DNA from: Ancylobacter novellus
Lineage (GTDB): Bacteria; Pseudomonadota; Alphaproteobacteria; Rhizobiales; Xanthobacteraceae
DNA length: 29,463 nt
Direction: 5' to 3'
Assembly (NCBI GenBank): GCA_003241485.1
Contig: QFQD01000068.1
Coordinates: 1-29,463 of the forward strand
Each line of letters opens with the position of its first letter. The first letter of the stretch is position 1. Below are positions 1 through 7,856 of the stretch, in pieces. Below the pieces are notes generated by a model that saw only the letters and a list, made by a program, of their open reading frames with translations, searched no databases and was not told where the DNA came from. A program made the translations under genes and the position numbers.

Positions 1-873
1 GACGAACACGGCGCTGCGCGTATCGCGCCCCTTGAGCACGACGCGCACGAACAGGCCGGGGCGAAGGACGAGATCGGCGTTGGGAAGGCGCGCGCGCACG
101 CTTAGCGCCCGGCCATTGACGTCGACCAGGGGATCGATGGCGTAGACCTTGCCGACGAAGGTGCGGTTCGGCAGCGCATCGACCACGACCTCGACCTCCT
201 GGCCCGGGGCGACGTTGCCGAGCTGGGTCTCGGGAATCTTGAAGTCGACCTTCAGCACGTCTATCTTTTCGAGATTCACCAGCTCGGTGCCCACCGCGAT
301 ATAGGCGCCGACCGAGACCGAGCGCAGGCCGACCACGCCGTCAAAGGGCGCGGTGATGGTGTGCTTGGCGATCTGCACCCGCTGCGAATCCAGCAAGGCG
401 TTGGAGGTGTTGAGCTCGGCGCGCGCTTCATCGAGTGCGCGCGCGGTGCCCGAGCCGGAGCGCTGGAGCTGCTGCGCACGGTCATAATTGGCCTTGGCGA
501 GGTCCATGCGGGCCTCGGTCTCGTCCATCGATGCCTTCACCAGCGCGGCGTCGAGCTGGACCAGCACGTCGCCCTGCTTGACCTGCTCGCCCTCGCGGAA
601 GGCGATTTCCTGGATGCGGCCGGCGACTTCGGAGGCGACCTTCACCGACTCGTCGGACTGCAGGCTGCCGATCGCGCGTATGTCGCTCGTCACCTGCGCC
701 TGACGGGCCGGGGCGACCTCGACCGCCACGCTCGTGGCCCGCTGGTCGGGCGCCGCGCGCGCTTCGCCCTTCAGCGCACCGACACCGCCGGCAAGCCATC
801 CCTTCTGCTGCGCGAGAACTCCCGCGCCCACAAGTACGGCCAGCCCCAGCACAATGCCGATACCACGTCGCAT
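1..873 (-). CDS. RND efflux periplasmic adaptor (membrane fusion protein), 3' part off window
   Basis: Reading from an ATG at 873, an open frame of 291 codons runs without a stop to the left edge, so the gene is truncated by the window and not broken. The N-terminus is an uncleaved-anchor or signal type segment (MRRGIGIVLGLAVLVGAGVL). It is followed by a lipoyl/biotinyl-like half (ASEVAGRIQEIAFREGEQVKQGD, about residues 80-102, read in pieces), an alpha-helical hairpin rich in Ala/Glu/Arg (about 115-165), the second lipoyl half with ITAPFDGVVGLRSVSVG (about 172-188), and a beta-barrel region ending in RPGLFVRVVLKG. This is the HlyD/AcrA architecture. Such adaptors link an inner-membrane RND pump to an outer-membrane channel; an RND pump gene would be expected downstream, beyond base 1. 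The substrate cannot be told from this fragment. The family call is firm. Confidence 0.88.
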   Translation of the reverse strand, partial: MRRGIGIVLGLAVLVGAGVLAQQKGWLAGGVGALKGEARAAPDQRATSVAVEVAPARQAQVTSDIRAIGSLQSDESVKVASEVAGRIQEIAFREGEQVKQGDVLVQLDAALVKASMDETEARMDLAKANYDRAQQLQRSGSGTARALDEARAELNTSNALLDSQRVQIAKHTITAPFDGVVGLRSVSVGAYIAVGTELVNLEKIDVLKVDFKIPETQLGNVAPGQEVEVVVDALPNRTFVGKVYAIDPLVDVNGRALSVRARLPNADLVLRPGLFVRVVLKGRDTRSAVFV

Positions 874-1058
874 AAGCGTCCTCGCCTTGTCTCACCCGAA
901 GCAGGGAAACCCAGCCTTGGAGACAACAGATGCGGCGGGAAGTTCCAACTTAATTCTTCGTCACAATCGCCCGCCGCTACGTACGGTCGGCAGAATATTC
1001 CTTTTGTGAAACAACCCCAACCGGCTGCCGCAGGGTTTGGCGGCAGGGATGACGCCTA
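874..1058. other. Intergenic region with possible terminator, upstream of efflux adaptor
   Basis: This 185-bp gap separates the end of the aldehyde dehydrogenase gene from the start of the efflux adaptor on the same strand. It is visibly more AT-rich around 950-1015 than the coding DNA, as expected for a promoter region. I could not define a convincing -35/-10 pair or a regulator operator in it. The hairpin at 1025-1046 is listed separately. Confidence 0.4.
1025..1046 (-). terminator. Hairpin after the polyamine operon, possible terminator
   Basis: A perfect 7-bp stem (CTGCCGC/GCGGCAG) with an 8-nt loop lies just after the patD stop codon on the minus strand. It is followed by a G/T-rich stretch (GGTTGGGGTTGTTTC) and not a clean U-tract. 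It could end the operon transcript, but the weak U-run makes this uncertain. Confidence 0.4.
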
Positions 1059-2510
1059 TCAGGCGTTCTTCACCATCACGTGACGGACCACGGTATAGTC
1101 CTCCAGCGCATAAGCTGAGAGGTCCTTGCCGTAGCCGGACTGCTTGAGGCCGCCATGCGGCATCTCGCTCACCAGCATGAAATGGCAGTTCACCCAGGTG
1201 CAGCCATATTGCAGGCGCGCGGCCGTCGCCATGCCCCGGCTCACATCGCGGGTCCAGACCGAGGAGGCCAGCCCGTAATCGCTGTCATTGGCCCAGCCAA
1301 CCGCCTCCTCGACATCCTCAAAGCGGGTGACCGACACCACCGGGCCGAACACCTCGCGGCGCACGATCTCGTCGCTGTGCAGCGCGCCGGCGACCACCGT
1401 CGGCTCATAGAAGAAGCCTTTGCCGGAGGCCGCGCTGCCCGTGAGCTTGCCGCCGGTGGCGATCTCGATATGCGGAACCTCGGAGGCGCGCTCGACGAAA
1501 GAGGCGACGCGGGCCCGCTGGCGGGCGGAGATCAGCGGGCCGATATCGTTCAGCGTGTCGTCGCCCTGCCCGAATTTCAGACCCGACACCGCCGCGGCGA
1601 GGTCCGCCACCAGCTTGTCGTAAACCTTGCTGCCAGCATAGACGCGGCAGGCCGCCGTGCAGTCCTGCCCGGCATTGTAATAGCCGAAGGTCTTCACCCC
1701 CTCGACCACCGCCTCGATGTCGGCGTCGTCGAACACGATGACCGGCGCCTTGCCACCGAGTTCCAGATGGGTGCGCTTCACCGTCTTGGCGGCCGCGGCG
1801 AGCACCTTCTTGCCGGTGGCGATATCGCCGGTCAGCGACACCATCGCCACCTTGGGATGGTTGATCAGCGCGTTGCCGACGCTCTCGCCGCGCCCCACCA
1901 CAACATTGACGACCCCGGCCGGAAACAGGTCGGCGATGATCTTCGCTAGCTTCAGCAGTGTCAGCGGCGTCTGCTCGGACGGCTTGATGACCACCGTGTT
2001 GCCCCCAGCCAGCGCCGGCGCCAGCTTCCACGCGGCCATCATCAACGGGTAGTTCCACGGCGCGATCGACGCGACGACGCCGATCGGATCGCGGCGGATC
2101 ATCGAGGTGTGGCCGGCGAGATATTCGCCCGCCACCATGCCGTGCTGCGTGCGCGCGGCGCCGGCGAAGAAGCGGAAGCAGTCGACGACGCCGGGAATCT
2201 CGTCATTCAGCACCGCATGGCGAGGCTTTCCGCAGTTGAGCGCCTCCAGCGTCGCGAAGGCTTCCGCCTCGGCCTCGATACGATCGGCGAGCTTGAGCAG
2301 GAGATAGGAGCGCTCCACCGGCGTTGTGCGCGACCAGCTGCGGAACGCCTCCGACGCCGCATTCACCGCCGCGTCGATCTGGTCGACCGAAGCCTCCGGC
2401 AGCTCGATCAACGTGTCCTCGGTCTTCGGGTTCAGCACATTCTCGGGCGTCTCGGTGCCGGCGACGAACTGCGAGCCAATGAGCATCTGCGTGTCGGAAA
2501 GGCGGGTCAT
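1059..2510 (-). CDS. patD: Gamma-aminobutyraldehyde dehydrogenase
   Basis: This 483-residue NAD-dependent aldehyde dehydrogenase should oxidise 4-aminobutanal, the product of putrescine deamination, to GABA. The start at 2510 (MTRLSDTQ) is chosen because AGGAG lies 8 bases upstream and because a longer frame would run into the permease gene before it. Catalytic features are visible: the PWNYP motif near 151-155 with its Asn, KPSE near 176-179, the general base Glu in LELGGKAP near 250, and the nucleophile Cys in GQDCTAACR near 284. The block around NCGKPRHAVLNDEIP and the ending EDYTVVRHVMVKNA closely resemble E. coli PatD (YdcW). It is the last gene of the ABC operon, 10 bp after the second permease, which is the E. 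coli ydcSTUV-patD order. A broader omega-aminoaldehyde or betaine-aldehyde specificity is possible, but the context favours polyamine catabolism. Confidence 0.9.
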   Translation of the reverse strand: MTRLSDTQMLIGSQFVAGTETPENVLNPKTEDTLIELPEASVDQIDAAVNAASEAFRSWSRTTPVERSYLLLKLADRIEAEAEAFATLEALNCGKPRHAVLNDEIPGVVDCFRFFAGAARTQHGMVAGEYLAGHTSMIRRDPIGVVASIAPWNYPLMMAAWKLAPALAGGNTVVIKPSEQTPLTLLKLAKIIADLFPAGVVNVVVGRGESVGNALINHPKVAMVSLTGDIATGKKVLAAAAKTVKRTHLELGGKAPVIVFDDADIEAVVEGVKTFGYYNAGQDCTAACRVYAGSKVYDKLVADLAAAVSGLKFGQGDDTLNDIGPLISARQRARVASFVERASEVPHIEIATGGKLTGSAASGKGFFYEPTVVAGALHSDEIVRREVFGPVVSVTRFEDVEEAVGWANDSDYGLASSVWTRDVSRGMATAARLQYGCTWVNCHFMLVSEMPHGGLKQSGYGKDLSAYALEDYTVVRHVMVKNA

Positions 2511-2520
2511 GAAACGGCTC

Positions 2521-3321
2521 CTATTTTCCCGATCCCGCCACCGCCTCTCCCTCACGCGTGAGGTAATAGGCGGCGAGGATGGGCAGGAAGGTGACGAGGA
2601 TGACGAGGACGGCAACGACGTTGGTCACAGGCCGCTGGCGCGGACGGATCAGCTCGGACAGCATCCAGATCGGCAGGGTCGATTGCTGGCCGGCGGTGAA
2701 GGTGGTGACGATCACTTCATCGAAGCTCAGCGCGAAGGCGAGCATGCCGCCCGCCAGCAGGGCCGTGCCGATATTCGGCAGCACCACCAGCCGGAAGGTC
2801 TGGAACGCATCCGCCCCCAGATCCATCGACGCCTCGATCAGCGAGGGCGAGAGCCGGCGCAGCCGGGCGACCGCGTTGTTGTAGACGACGACGATGCAGA
2901 AGGTCGCGTGGCCGAGCACGATGGTCCAGAACGAGAAGGGGATCTCCATCAGCCCGAAGGCCTGGCGCAGCGCGATTCCGGTGACGATGCCGGGCAGCGC
3001 GATGGGCAGCACGAACAGCAGCGAGATCGGCTCGCGGCCGAAGAATCGGGCCCGCGCCAGAGCCCCCGCCGCCAGCGTGCCGAGCACCAGCGCGATGGCG
3101 GTGGCGATGAACGCGACTTTCAACGACAGGCCGACCGCCGCCCAGATGTCCGCCCGCCCCCACACGACGCCGAACCATTTCAGCGTCAGGCCCGGCGGGG
3201 GAAAGGCGTAGCTCTTCTCTTCCGTGGTGAAGCAGTAGAGCAGGATGAACAGCAGCGGCACATGCAGGAAGGCGAGCCCGCCAAGGGCCGCGATCTTGAG
3301 GGCGAGAGGCGCGCGGGTCAT
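2521..3321 (-). CDS. ydcV: Polyamine-type ABC transporter permease (PotC/YdcV-like)
   Basis: This 266-residue inner-membrane protein has about six hydrophobic segments. The first is near residues 9-29 and the last near 235-255. The BPD_transp_1 cytoplasmic loop (EAA motif) reads EASMDLGADAFQTFRLVVLP, about residues 165-184, and would dock on the ATPase. A hallmark of PotC-type permeases, LSFDEVIVTTF, follows near 207-217. The ATG at 3321 has GAGGT about 6 bases upstream. It begins 9 bp after the first permease and ends 10 bp before patD, so it is clearly part of one operon. By position and sequence it matches E. coli YdcV. The likely cargo is putrescine, spermidine or a related cationic amine, judged from the family and the linked aldehyde dehydrogenase. 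Confidence 0.88.
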   Translation of the reverse strand: MTRAPLALKIAALGGLAFLHVPLLFILLYCFTTEEKSYAFPPPGLTLKWFGVVWGRADIWAAVGLSLKVAFIATAIALVLGTLAAGALARARFFGREPISLLFVLPIALPGIVTGIALRQAFGLMEIPFSFWTIVLGHATFCIVVVYNNAVARLRRLSPSLIEASMDLGADAFQTFRLVVLPNIGTALLAGGMLAFALSFDEVIVTTFTAGQQSTLPIWMLSELIRPRQRPVTNVVAVLVILVTFLPILAAYYLTREGEAVAGSGK

Positions 3322-3330
3322 GGCTTCACC

Positions 3331-4278
3331 TCACAGCGCATCGAACGCTCCCGTCCGCTTGGCCAGCGTCAGGAACAGCGCCATCACCAGGATCGGCACC
3401 AGCGAGAAGGCGGCGGCCAGCGGGATGTTCCCCGCCGTGCCCTGCAGCGTGTAGACCGCCTGCCCCAGCACCAGCGCCGAAGTGCCGATGATCTGCGGCA
3501 CGATGTAGTCGCCCAGCGTCAGCGAGAAGGTGAAGATCGCCCCGGCCACCACGCCCGGCATGGCGAGCGGCAGGATCACCGTGCGGAAGACGAGGCGCGG
3601 CGAGGCCCCGAGGTCGCCTGCCGCCTCGATGAGATGCGGCGGCACCCGCTCCAGCGCGGCCTGCACCGGCAGGATCATGAAGGGCAGCCAGAGATAGGTG
3701 AAGGTCAGCACCATGCCGGTATAGCTGACCGAGAGCGAGGGCCCGCCTACGAGCGGCAAGTCGAGCCAGGCCTGCAGCGCGCCGCCAAGCCCGAGCTGCC
3801 CGGCGAACCAGCCGATGGCGCCTTCCTTGGCCAGCAGCAGCTTCCAGCCATAGACCTTGACCAGATAGCTCGACCACAGCGGCATCATCACCGCGAGATA
3901 GAACCCCGCCTTGACGCGCGGACCGGCATAGCGGGCGGCATAATAGGCGATGGGAAAGGCGAGGATCGCGCAGAGCACGGTCACGGTGGCGGCAATGCCG
4001 ACCGTGCGCAGCACGATGTCGTAATTGGCCGGGCGGAAGAGTTCGAGCAGCGTCGCGGCAGTCGGCTCCCGCACGATGGTGCCGGAGAACTCGTCTATCG
4101 AAAAAATAGATTGGCCGAGGAAGACGAACAGGCTGCCGAGATAGACGAGGCCAAGCCACAGCAGCGGCGGCACGATCAGCAGCAGCGTCAGCAGACGTGC
4201 GCGGCGCACAAGCACATCGGACAGCTGCCGCAAAAGGCCCTCGCGCGGCGGCGCGAGATCGAGGGTGGAAAGGCTCAT
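3331..4278 (-). CDS. ydcU: Polyamine-type ABC transporter permease (PotB/YdcU-like)
   Basis: This 315-residue multi-spanning inner-membrane permease has a cytoplasmic N-terminus of about 30 residues. A strong membrane segment (LLTLLLIVPPLLWLGLVYLG, about 32-51) leads to a large periplasmic loop and then the transport domain. The EAA loop reads EAAGDLGASPRLVFRTVILP, near 218-237, followed by PGVVAGAIFTFSLTLGDYIVP, a sequence style typical of PotB/YdcU. Its ATG overlaps the stop of the ATPase gene by four bases (ATGA, 4275-4278), so the two are probably translationally coupled. It forms the heterodimeric channel with the next gene product. The role in polyamine import is inferred from family and operon. 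Confidence 0.88.
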   Translation of the reverse strand: MSLSTLDLAPPREGLLRQLSDVLVRRARLLTLLLIVPPLLWLGLVYLGSLFVFLGQSIFSIDEFSGTIVREPTAATLLELFRPANYDIVLRTVGIAATVTVLCAILAFPIAYYAARYAGPRVKAGFYLAVMMPLWSSYLVKVYGWKLLLAKEGAIGWFAGQLGLGGALQAWLDLPLVGGPSLSVSYTGMVLTFTYLWLPFMILPVQAALERVPPHLIEAAGDLGASPRLVFRTVILPLAMPGVVAGAIFTFSLTLGDYIVPQIIGTSALVLGQAVYTLQGTAGNIPLAAAFSLVPILVMALFLTLAKRTGAFDAL

Positions 4279-5315
4279 CCCTCGCTCTCCATCGGCTGCA
4301 ATGCCGCGCGGGGAATGGCGAGCCTTGCCGCGTCGCCCTGCGCCACGGTGCAGGCGCTGGCGGGCACCGCCGCGACAAGCTTCAGTCCCGCCGAGCTGCG
4401 CACCACCACGCGTCGCACCGGCCCCTGATAGGACACATCCTCAACCACGCCGTCGACCAGCACCGCCGCCTGTGGCGCGCCCGCGCCGGGCGGCAGCAGG
4501 AGAATCTTTTCCGGCCTGAGACTGGAGGGGCGCTCCGCCCCCCCCAGCGCCGCCGCCTGCGCGGCGCCCAGCACATTGGCGGAGCCGACGAAATGCGCGA
4601 CGAAGCGGGTCGCCGGGCGCTCATACACCTCCTCGGGCGGGCCGACCTGCACGATCCGCCCCTCATTGAACACGGCGACGCGGTCCGCCATGGACAGCGC
4701 CTCGCTCTGGTCATGGGTGACGAAGACGAAGGAGAGGCCGAGCGCGCGCTGCAGGCTCTTAAGTTCGCTCTGCATCTCCTCGCGCAGCTTGAGATCGAGC
4801 GCGCCCAGCGGCTCGTCCAGCAGCAGCACCTTGGGCCGCACCACCAGCGCGCGGGCGAGCGCCACACGCTGGCGCTGGCCGCCGGAGAGCTGCGCCGGGC
4901 GGCGCGCCTCCAGCCCCGCCAGCTTCACCATGGCGAGCGCCTCCCGCGCCAGCCGGTCGCGCTCGGCGCGGCCGACGCCGCGCACGCGCAGGCCGTAGGC
5001 GACATTGTCCCCGACCGAGAGATGGGGAAACAGCGCGTAGTCCTGGAACACCGTGTTCACCGCCCGCCGGTACGGTGGCAGGCCTTCCACGGTCTCGCCG
5101 AAGATCTCGATATGGCCGGCATCGGGCTGCTCGAAACCGGCGATGAGGCGCAGGCACGTCGTCTTGCCGGAGCCGGAGGGGCCGAGCATGGCGAAGAACT
5201 CGCCCGGCGCGATGGAAAGGTCCACGCCGTCCACCGCCTTCACCGCCCCGAAATGCCGGGTCACGCCGGCAAAGCGGACGGCAGGGATGACGGGCGCGGG
5301 GGGTGAGACGGGCAT
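4275..5315 (-). CDS. ydcT: Polyamine-type ABC transporter ATPase (PotA/YdcT-like)
   Basis: This 346-residue cytoplasmic ATPase would power the two adjacent permeases. Motifs appear in order: Walker A GPSGSGKTT (45-53), Q-loop near VFQDYALFPHLSV (89-101), signature LSGGQRQRVALARAL (143-157), Walker B LLLDEPLGALD (164-174) and the switch His in FVTHDQSEAL (about 201). The C-terminal third, after about residue 235, is a TOBE-type regulatory domain (SLRPEKILLLPPG). The ATG at 5315 has no good Shine-Dalgarno sequence, but the family alignment begins soon after it and no better start is seen. The gene is separated from the binding-protein gene by a 234-bp gap holding a large palindrome, so the two may be expressed at different levels. 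It overlaps the first permease gene by 4 bp. Confidence 0.9.
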   Translation of the reverse strand: MPVSPPAPVIPAVRFAGVTRHFGAVKAVDGVDLSIAPGEFFAMLGPSGSGKTTCLRLIAGFEQPDAGHIEIFGETVEGLPPYRRAVNTVFQDYALFPHLSVGDNVAYGLRVRGVGRAERDRLAREALAMVKLAGLEARRPAQLSGGQRQRVALARALVVRPKVLLLDEPLGALDLKLREEMQSELKSLQRALGLSFVFVTHDQSEALSMADRVAVFNEGRIVQVGPPEEVYERPATRFVAHFVGSANVLGAAQAAALGGAERPSSLRPEKILLLPPGAGAPQAAVLVDGVVEDVSYQGPVRRVVVRSSAGLKLVAAVPASACTVAQGDAARLAIPRAALQPMESEG

Positions 5316-5365
5316 GAGAAGGCAATCCGGCGAGGGCGGAGGAGGTGGAAGAGATGAGGACGCTT

Positions 5366-5502
5366 CGCGGGGCTCTGCGCTGGGTCCCGGATCGGCACTG
5401 CGCTTCGCGCAGCTCGTCCGGGAACCAAGAGGGGAATCGTGTCCCGGACAAGCGGAGGCGTAGCCGAAGCGCCGATCCGGGACCCAGCGCAGGACTCCGC
5501 CG
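5366..5502. repeat. Large intergenic palindrome, copy 1 of a repeat family
   Basis: A perfect 20-bp inverted repeat pairs 5377-5396 with 5471-5490 (arm GCGCTGGGTCCCGGATCGGC). Inside it are a further 8-bp inverted repeat (5416-5423 with 5442-5449) and a small hairpin TGCGC-TTC-GCGCA (5399-5411). The two arms are opposed copies of a roughly 60-bp unit that recurs at 7857-8034. It lies between the abundant-type binding-protein gene and the ATPase gene. In an mRNA it would fold into a long cruciform-like structure, as REP/BIME-type elements do, which could protect upstream mRNA or damp downstream expression. That role is inferred. Confidence 0.75.
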
Positions 5503-5549
5503 AAGGCGGCACCACCCCTCCCCTCGGTGGGAAGGGGTGGGCAGACGGT

Positions 5550-6713
5550 CTACCGCCCGCCGAGCACGGCGATGTAGTCCGACACCCAGCGGTAATAGGG
5601 CACGCAGCCCGCCGCCTGGGTGGCGCATTTGGCGACCGGGGTGCGCCAGAAGTGGATCTTCTCGAACTCCTCGGCGCCGTTGGTCTTGCAGCCCTCGTCG
5701 GTGAGCAGCTCATTGCCCTTGCAGGCGGCGGGGACGGACGGCACCGAGCCGAACCACGCGGCAAGATCGCCCTGCACCTTGGGGCTGAGCGAGTGCTCCA
5801 TCCACATATAGGCGCAGTTGGGGTTCTTGGCGTCGACATGCATCATGGTGGTGTCGGCCCAGCCGGTAGCCCCTTCGCTCGGAATGGTGGAGGCGATGGG
5901 CTTCTTCTGGCTCACCAGCAGATTGACCTGGAACGGCCAGGAGGACGAGGCGACCACGCCTTCATTGGTGAAGTCGTCGACCTGGATCATGGCGTCGTGC
6001 CAGTAGCGCTGCACGATCTTGCGCTGGCCGCGCAGCAGGTCGAGCGCCGCCTTGTACTGCTCCTCGGTCAGTTCATAGGGATCCTTGATGCCGAGCTCGG
6101 GCTTGTGCGCCATCAGGTAGAGCGCGGCGTCGGCGATGTAGATCGGCCCGTCGAAGGCCTGGACGCGGCCCTTGTTGGACTTGCCGTCCGGCAGCGTCTG
6201 CTCCTCGAACACCACGCTCCAGCTCTTGGGCTTCTCGCCCTTGAAGGCTTCCGTGTTGTACATCAGCACGTTGGAGCCCCACTGATAGGGCACGCCGTAA
6301 TGCACGCCATCGACCGTGTGCCAGGGCGCGTTCTGCAGCCGGTCGTCGACACTCTCCCAGCTCGGGATGAGTTTGGTGTTGATCGGGGCGACCTTCTTGC
6401 CGGCAATCAGCCGCAGTGAGGCGTCGCCCGAGGCGGTGACGAGGTCGAAGCCGCCCTCGTTCATCAGCGCCACCATCTCGTCCGAGGTGCCGGCGGTCTT
6501 CACATTGACCTTGCAGCCGGTCTTCTGCTCGAAGGCGGTGACCCAGTCATAGGCCTTGTCGGTTTCGCCGCGCTCGATATAGCCCGGCCACGCCACGATA
6601 TCGACCTGGCCTTCGCCCGGTCCGAGGGCCGTGAGTTCCGCCGCGACGACGGGCTGAATGGCGAGCGAGGCGCAGGCGACGAGCGCCGGCAGATGCAGGT
6701 AGCGGGTGCGCAT
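5550..6713 (-). CDS. ydcS: Polyamine-type ABC transporter periplasmic binding protein (YdcS-like)
   Basis: This 387-residue secreted solute-binding protein captures substrate in the periplasm. The start at 6713 is chosen because it opens a signal peptide (MRTRYLHLPALVACASLAIQ..., cleavage probably after AVAA near 25) and has AGAGGG upstream; an upstream start would bury the signal. The mature part has the PotD/YdcS style: VDIVAWPGYIERGE near 37-50, FDLVTASGDASLRLIAG near 90-106, PYQWGSNVLMYN near 142-153, and VDDFTNEGVVASSSWPFQVN near 240-259. It is the first gene of the operon, behind a 135-bp region holding a candidate LysR operator, so the operon is probably controlled there. The exact amine (putrescine, spermidine or other) cannot be read from the sequence. 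Confidence 0.9.
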   Translation of the reverse strand: MRTRYLHLPALVACASLAIQPVVAAELTALGPGEGQVDIVAWPGYIERGETDKAYDWVTAFEQKTGCKVNVKTAGTSDEMVALMNEGGFDLVTASGDASLRLIAGKKVAPINTKLIPSWESVDDRLQNAPWHTVDGVHYGVPYQWGSNVLMYNTEAFKGEKPKSWSVVFEEQTLPDGKSNKGRVQAFDGPIYIADAALYLMAHKPELGIKDPYELTEEQYKAALDLLRGQRKIVQRYWHDAMIQVDDFTNEGVVASSSWPFQVNLLVSQKKPIASTIPSEGATGWADTTMMHVDAKNPNCAYMWMEHSLSPKVQGDLAAWFGSVPSVPAACKGNELLTDEGCKTNGAEEFEKIHFWRTPVAKCATQAAGCVPYYRWVSDYIAVLGGR

Positions 6714-6808
6714 GTGGTTTCCCTCTGGTCTGCGGGCGCTTGCGGCCCTTTGAAAACCAGTGTGCCGCTGCGTCCGGCCTCGCGCCACACCAAAGATCAG
6801 AAGCGAGC

Positions 6809-6825
6809 CATCGGAAAAACCGATG
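6809..6825. promoter_or_regulatory. Candidate LysR-type operator upstream of ydcS
   Basis: CATCGG-AAAAA-CCGATG is a perfect 6-bp inverted repeat with a 5-bp A/T spacer. It contains the T-N11-A core expected of a LysR-family binding site. It sits about 100 bp upstream of the ydcS start and 24 bp beyond the stop of the LysR gene. The half TTTTCCGATGG is repeated at 7781-7791 just upstream of the LysR gene itself. It could alternatively be a weak hairpin terminator of the LysR transcript; an internal T-run but no trailing U-tract argues against that. Confidence 0.5.
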
Positions 6826-6848
6826 AGTATTTTCTGGGCCCCAACCCG

Positions 6849-7757
6849 CTATTTCCCCCGCCCATGCCGTGTCGCGGCGACCGAGACGAATCCGGCCGCC
6901 GCGGCCGAAAGCGGCGAGCCGCGCCGCCAGGCGGTGGCCACCTCCACCGCCGGCACGTCGTCGATCAGCGTGCGCGCCTCGATCTTGTCCCCTTCCAGCG
7001 ACCATGGGCGATAGGTCAGGTCCGGCAGCACCGCGACGCCCGCCCCTGTCGCCACCAGCGAGCGCACCGATTCAACCGAGCGGGTGCGGAAAGCCACAGG
7101 CGGGCGGATGCCGAGCCGGCGCCACACAATCTCGGAGGCTTCCGCGATCTCGTCGATGGTGAGCAGCACATGCGGCTCCGCCGAGAGGTCGGTAAGGCTC
7201 ACGCGCTCCTCGGCCAGCGCGGGATGGCCGAGCGGCATCCAGACCCGATAGGGCGAAATCTCGACCGCCTCCGTCTGCAGCGCGGCGGAACGCCGGCCCG
7301 GCGGCAGCACCATGACCGCCACATCCAGCTCGCCGCCGACGAGCAGATGCTCAAGATAGTCCGCCGCGTCCTCCACCGCCTCCACCGCGACGCCGGGAAA
7401 GGCGCGACGGAAGCGGGCGATGAGGTCGGGATAGATGTAGCCGGCGACCAGCGGCGTGACGCCGACCGACAGCCGCCCGGACAGCGCCGCCGTCTCCGAG
7501 CCCACCAGCGCACGGCGGGCGTCCGCGACGTCGGACAGGATTTTGCGCGCATGGCGCAGGAAATGGTGCCCCTTCAGCGTGAGGTCGGCGCCGCGCGCGT
7601 GACGGTCCAGCAGCTGAAAGCCGAGGTCCAGCTCCAGCTGGCGCAGCGCCTCGGTCACCGTCGATTGCGAGATCGACAGCGTCTGCGCGGCGGAAGAGAC
7701 CGAGCCCTTCTCGGCGACGGCAATGAAATAATGCAGCTGGCGCAGCGAGAAGGCCAT
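6849..7757 (-). CDS. LysR-family transcriptional regulator
   Basis: This 302-residue regulator has an N-terminal winged helix-turn-helix (about residues 1-60: FSLRQLHYFIAVAEKGSV, AAQTLSISQSTVTEALRQLE, then LDRHARGADLT). A two-lobed effector-binding domain follows from about 90 to 290. The start at 7757 (MAFSLRQ) matches the usual LysR N-terminus; frames extending upstream add non-family sequence. It is transcribed in the same direction as, and immediately upstream of, the polyamine-type uptake operon, with a palindromic T-N11-A site in the gap. It is therefore the obvious candidate regulator of that operon. The inducer is not known and could be a polyamine or its catabolite. Confidence 0.88.
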   Translation of the reverse strand: MAFSLRQLHYFIAVAEKGSVSSAAQTLSISQSTVTEALRQLELDLGFQLLDRHARGADLTLKGHHFLRHARKILSDVADARRALVGSETAALSGRLSVGVTPLVAGYIYPDLIARFRRAFPGVAVEAVEDAADYLEHLLVGGELDVAVMVLPPGRRSAALQTEAVEISPYRVWMPLGHPALAEERVSLTDLSAEPHVLLTIDEIAEASEIVWRRLGIRPPVAFRTRSVESVRSLVATGAGVAVLPDLTYRPWSLEGDKIEARTLIDDVPAVEVATAWRRGSPLSAAAAGFVSVAATRHGRGK

Positions 7758-7774
7758 CGGGGTTTCCGTGATAA

Positions 7775-7791
7775 GACGGGTTTTCCGATGG
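7775..7791. promoter_or_regulatory. Candidate second regulator site upstream of the LysR gene
   Basis: GACGGGTTTTCCGATGG lies 18 bp upstream of the LysR start codon. Its last 11 bases (TTTTCCGATGG) are identical to one side of the inverted repeat at 6809-6825, while its other arm is imperfect. A similar GGTTTCCGTG occurs at 7761-7770. This pattern would fit autorepression by the LysR protein, but it is based only on resemblance. Confidence 0.35.
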
Positions 7792-7856
7792 TAGCACGGG
7801 CGTTGTCGCTGGCGAGGGCTTGGCGGGGGCTGCACCCGCCAGCGCCGTCATTTCCG

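Noticed and set aside
2326..4428. Very long open frame on the plus strand (about 700 codons)
   Set aside because: It runs antisense to the permease genes and is rich in Arg, Gln, Asp and His as expected from reading GC-rich codons on the wrong strand. No domain was seen, and the minus-strand genes have clear motifs.
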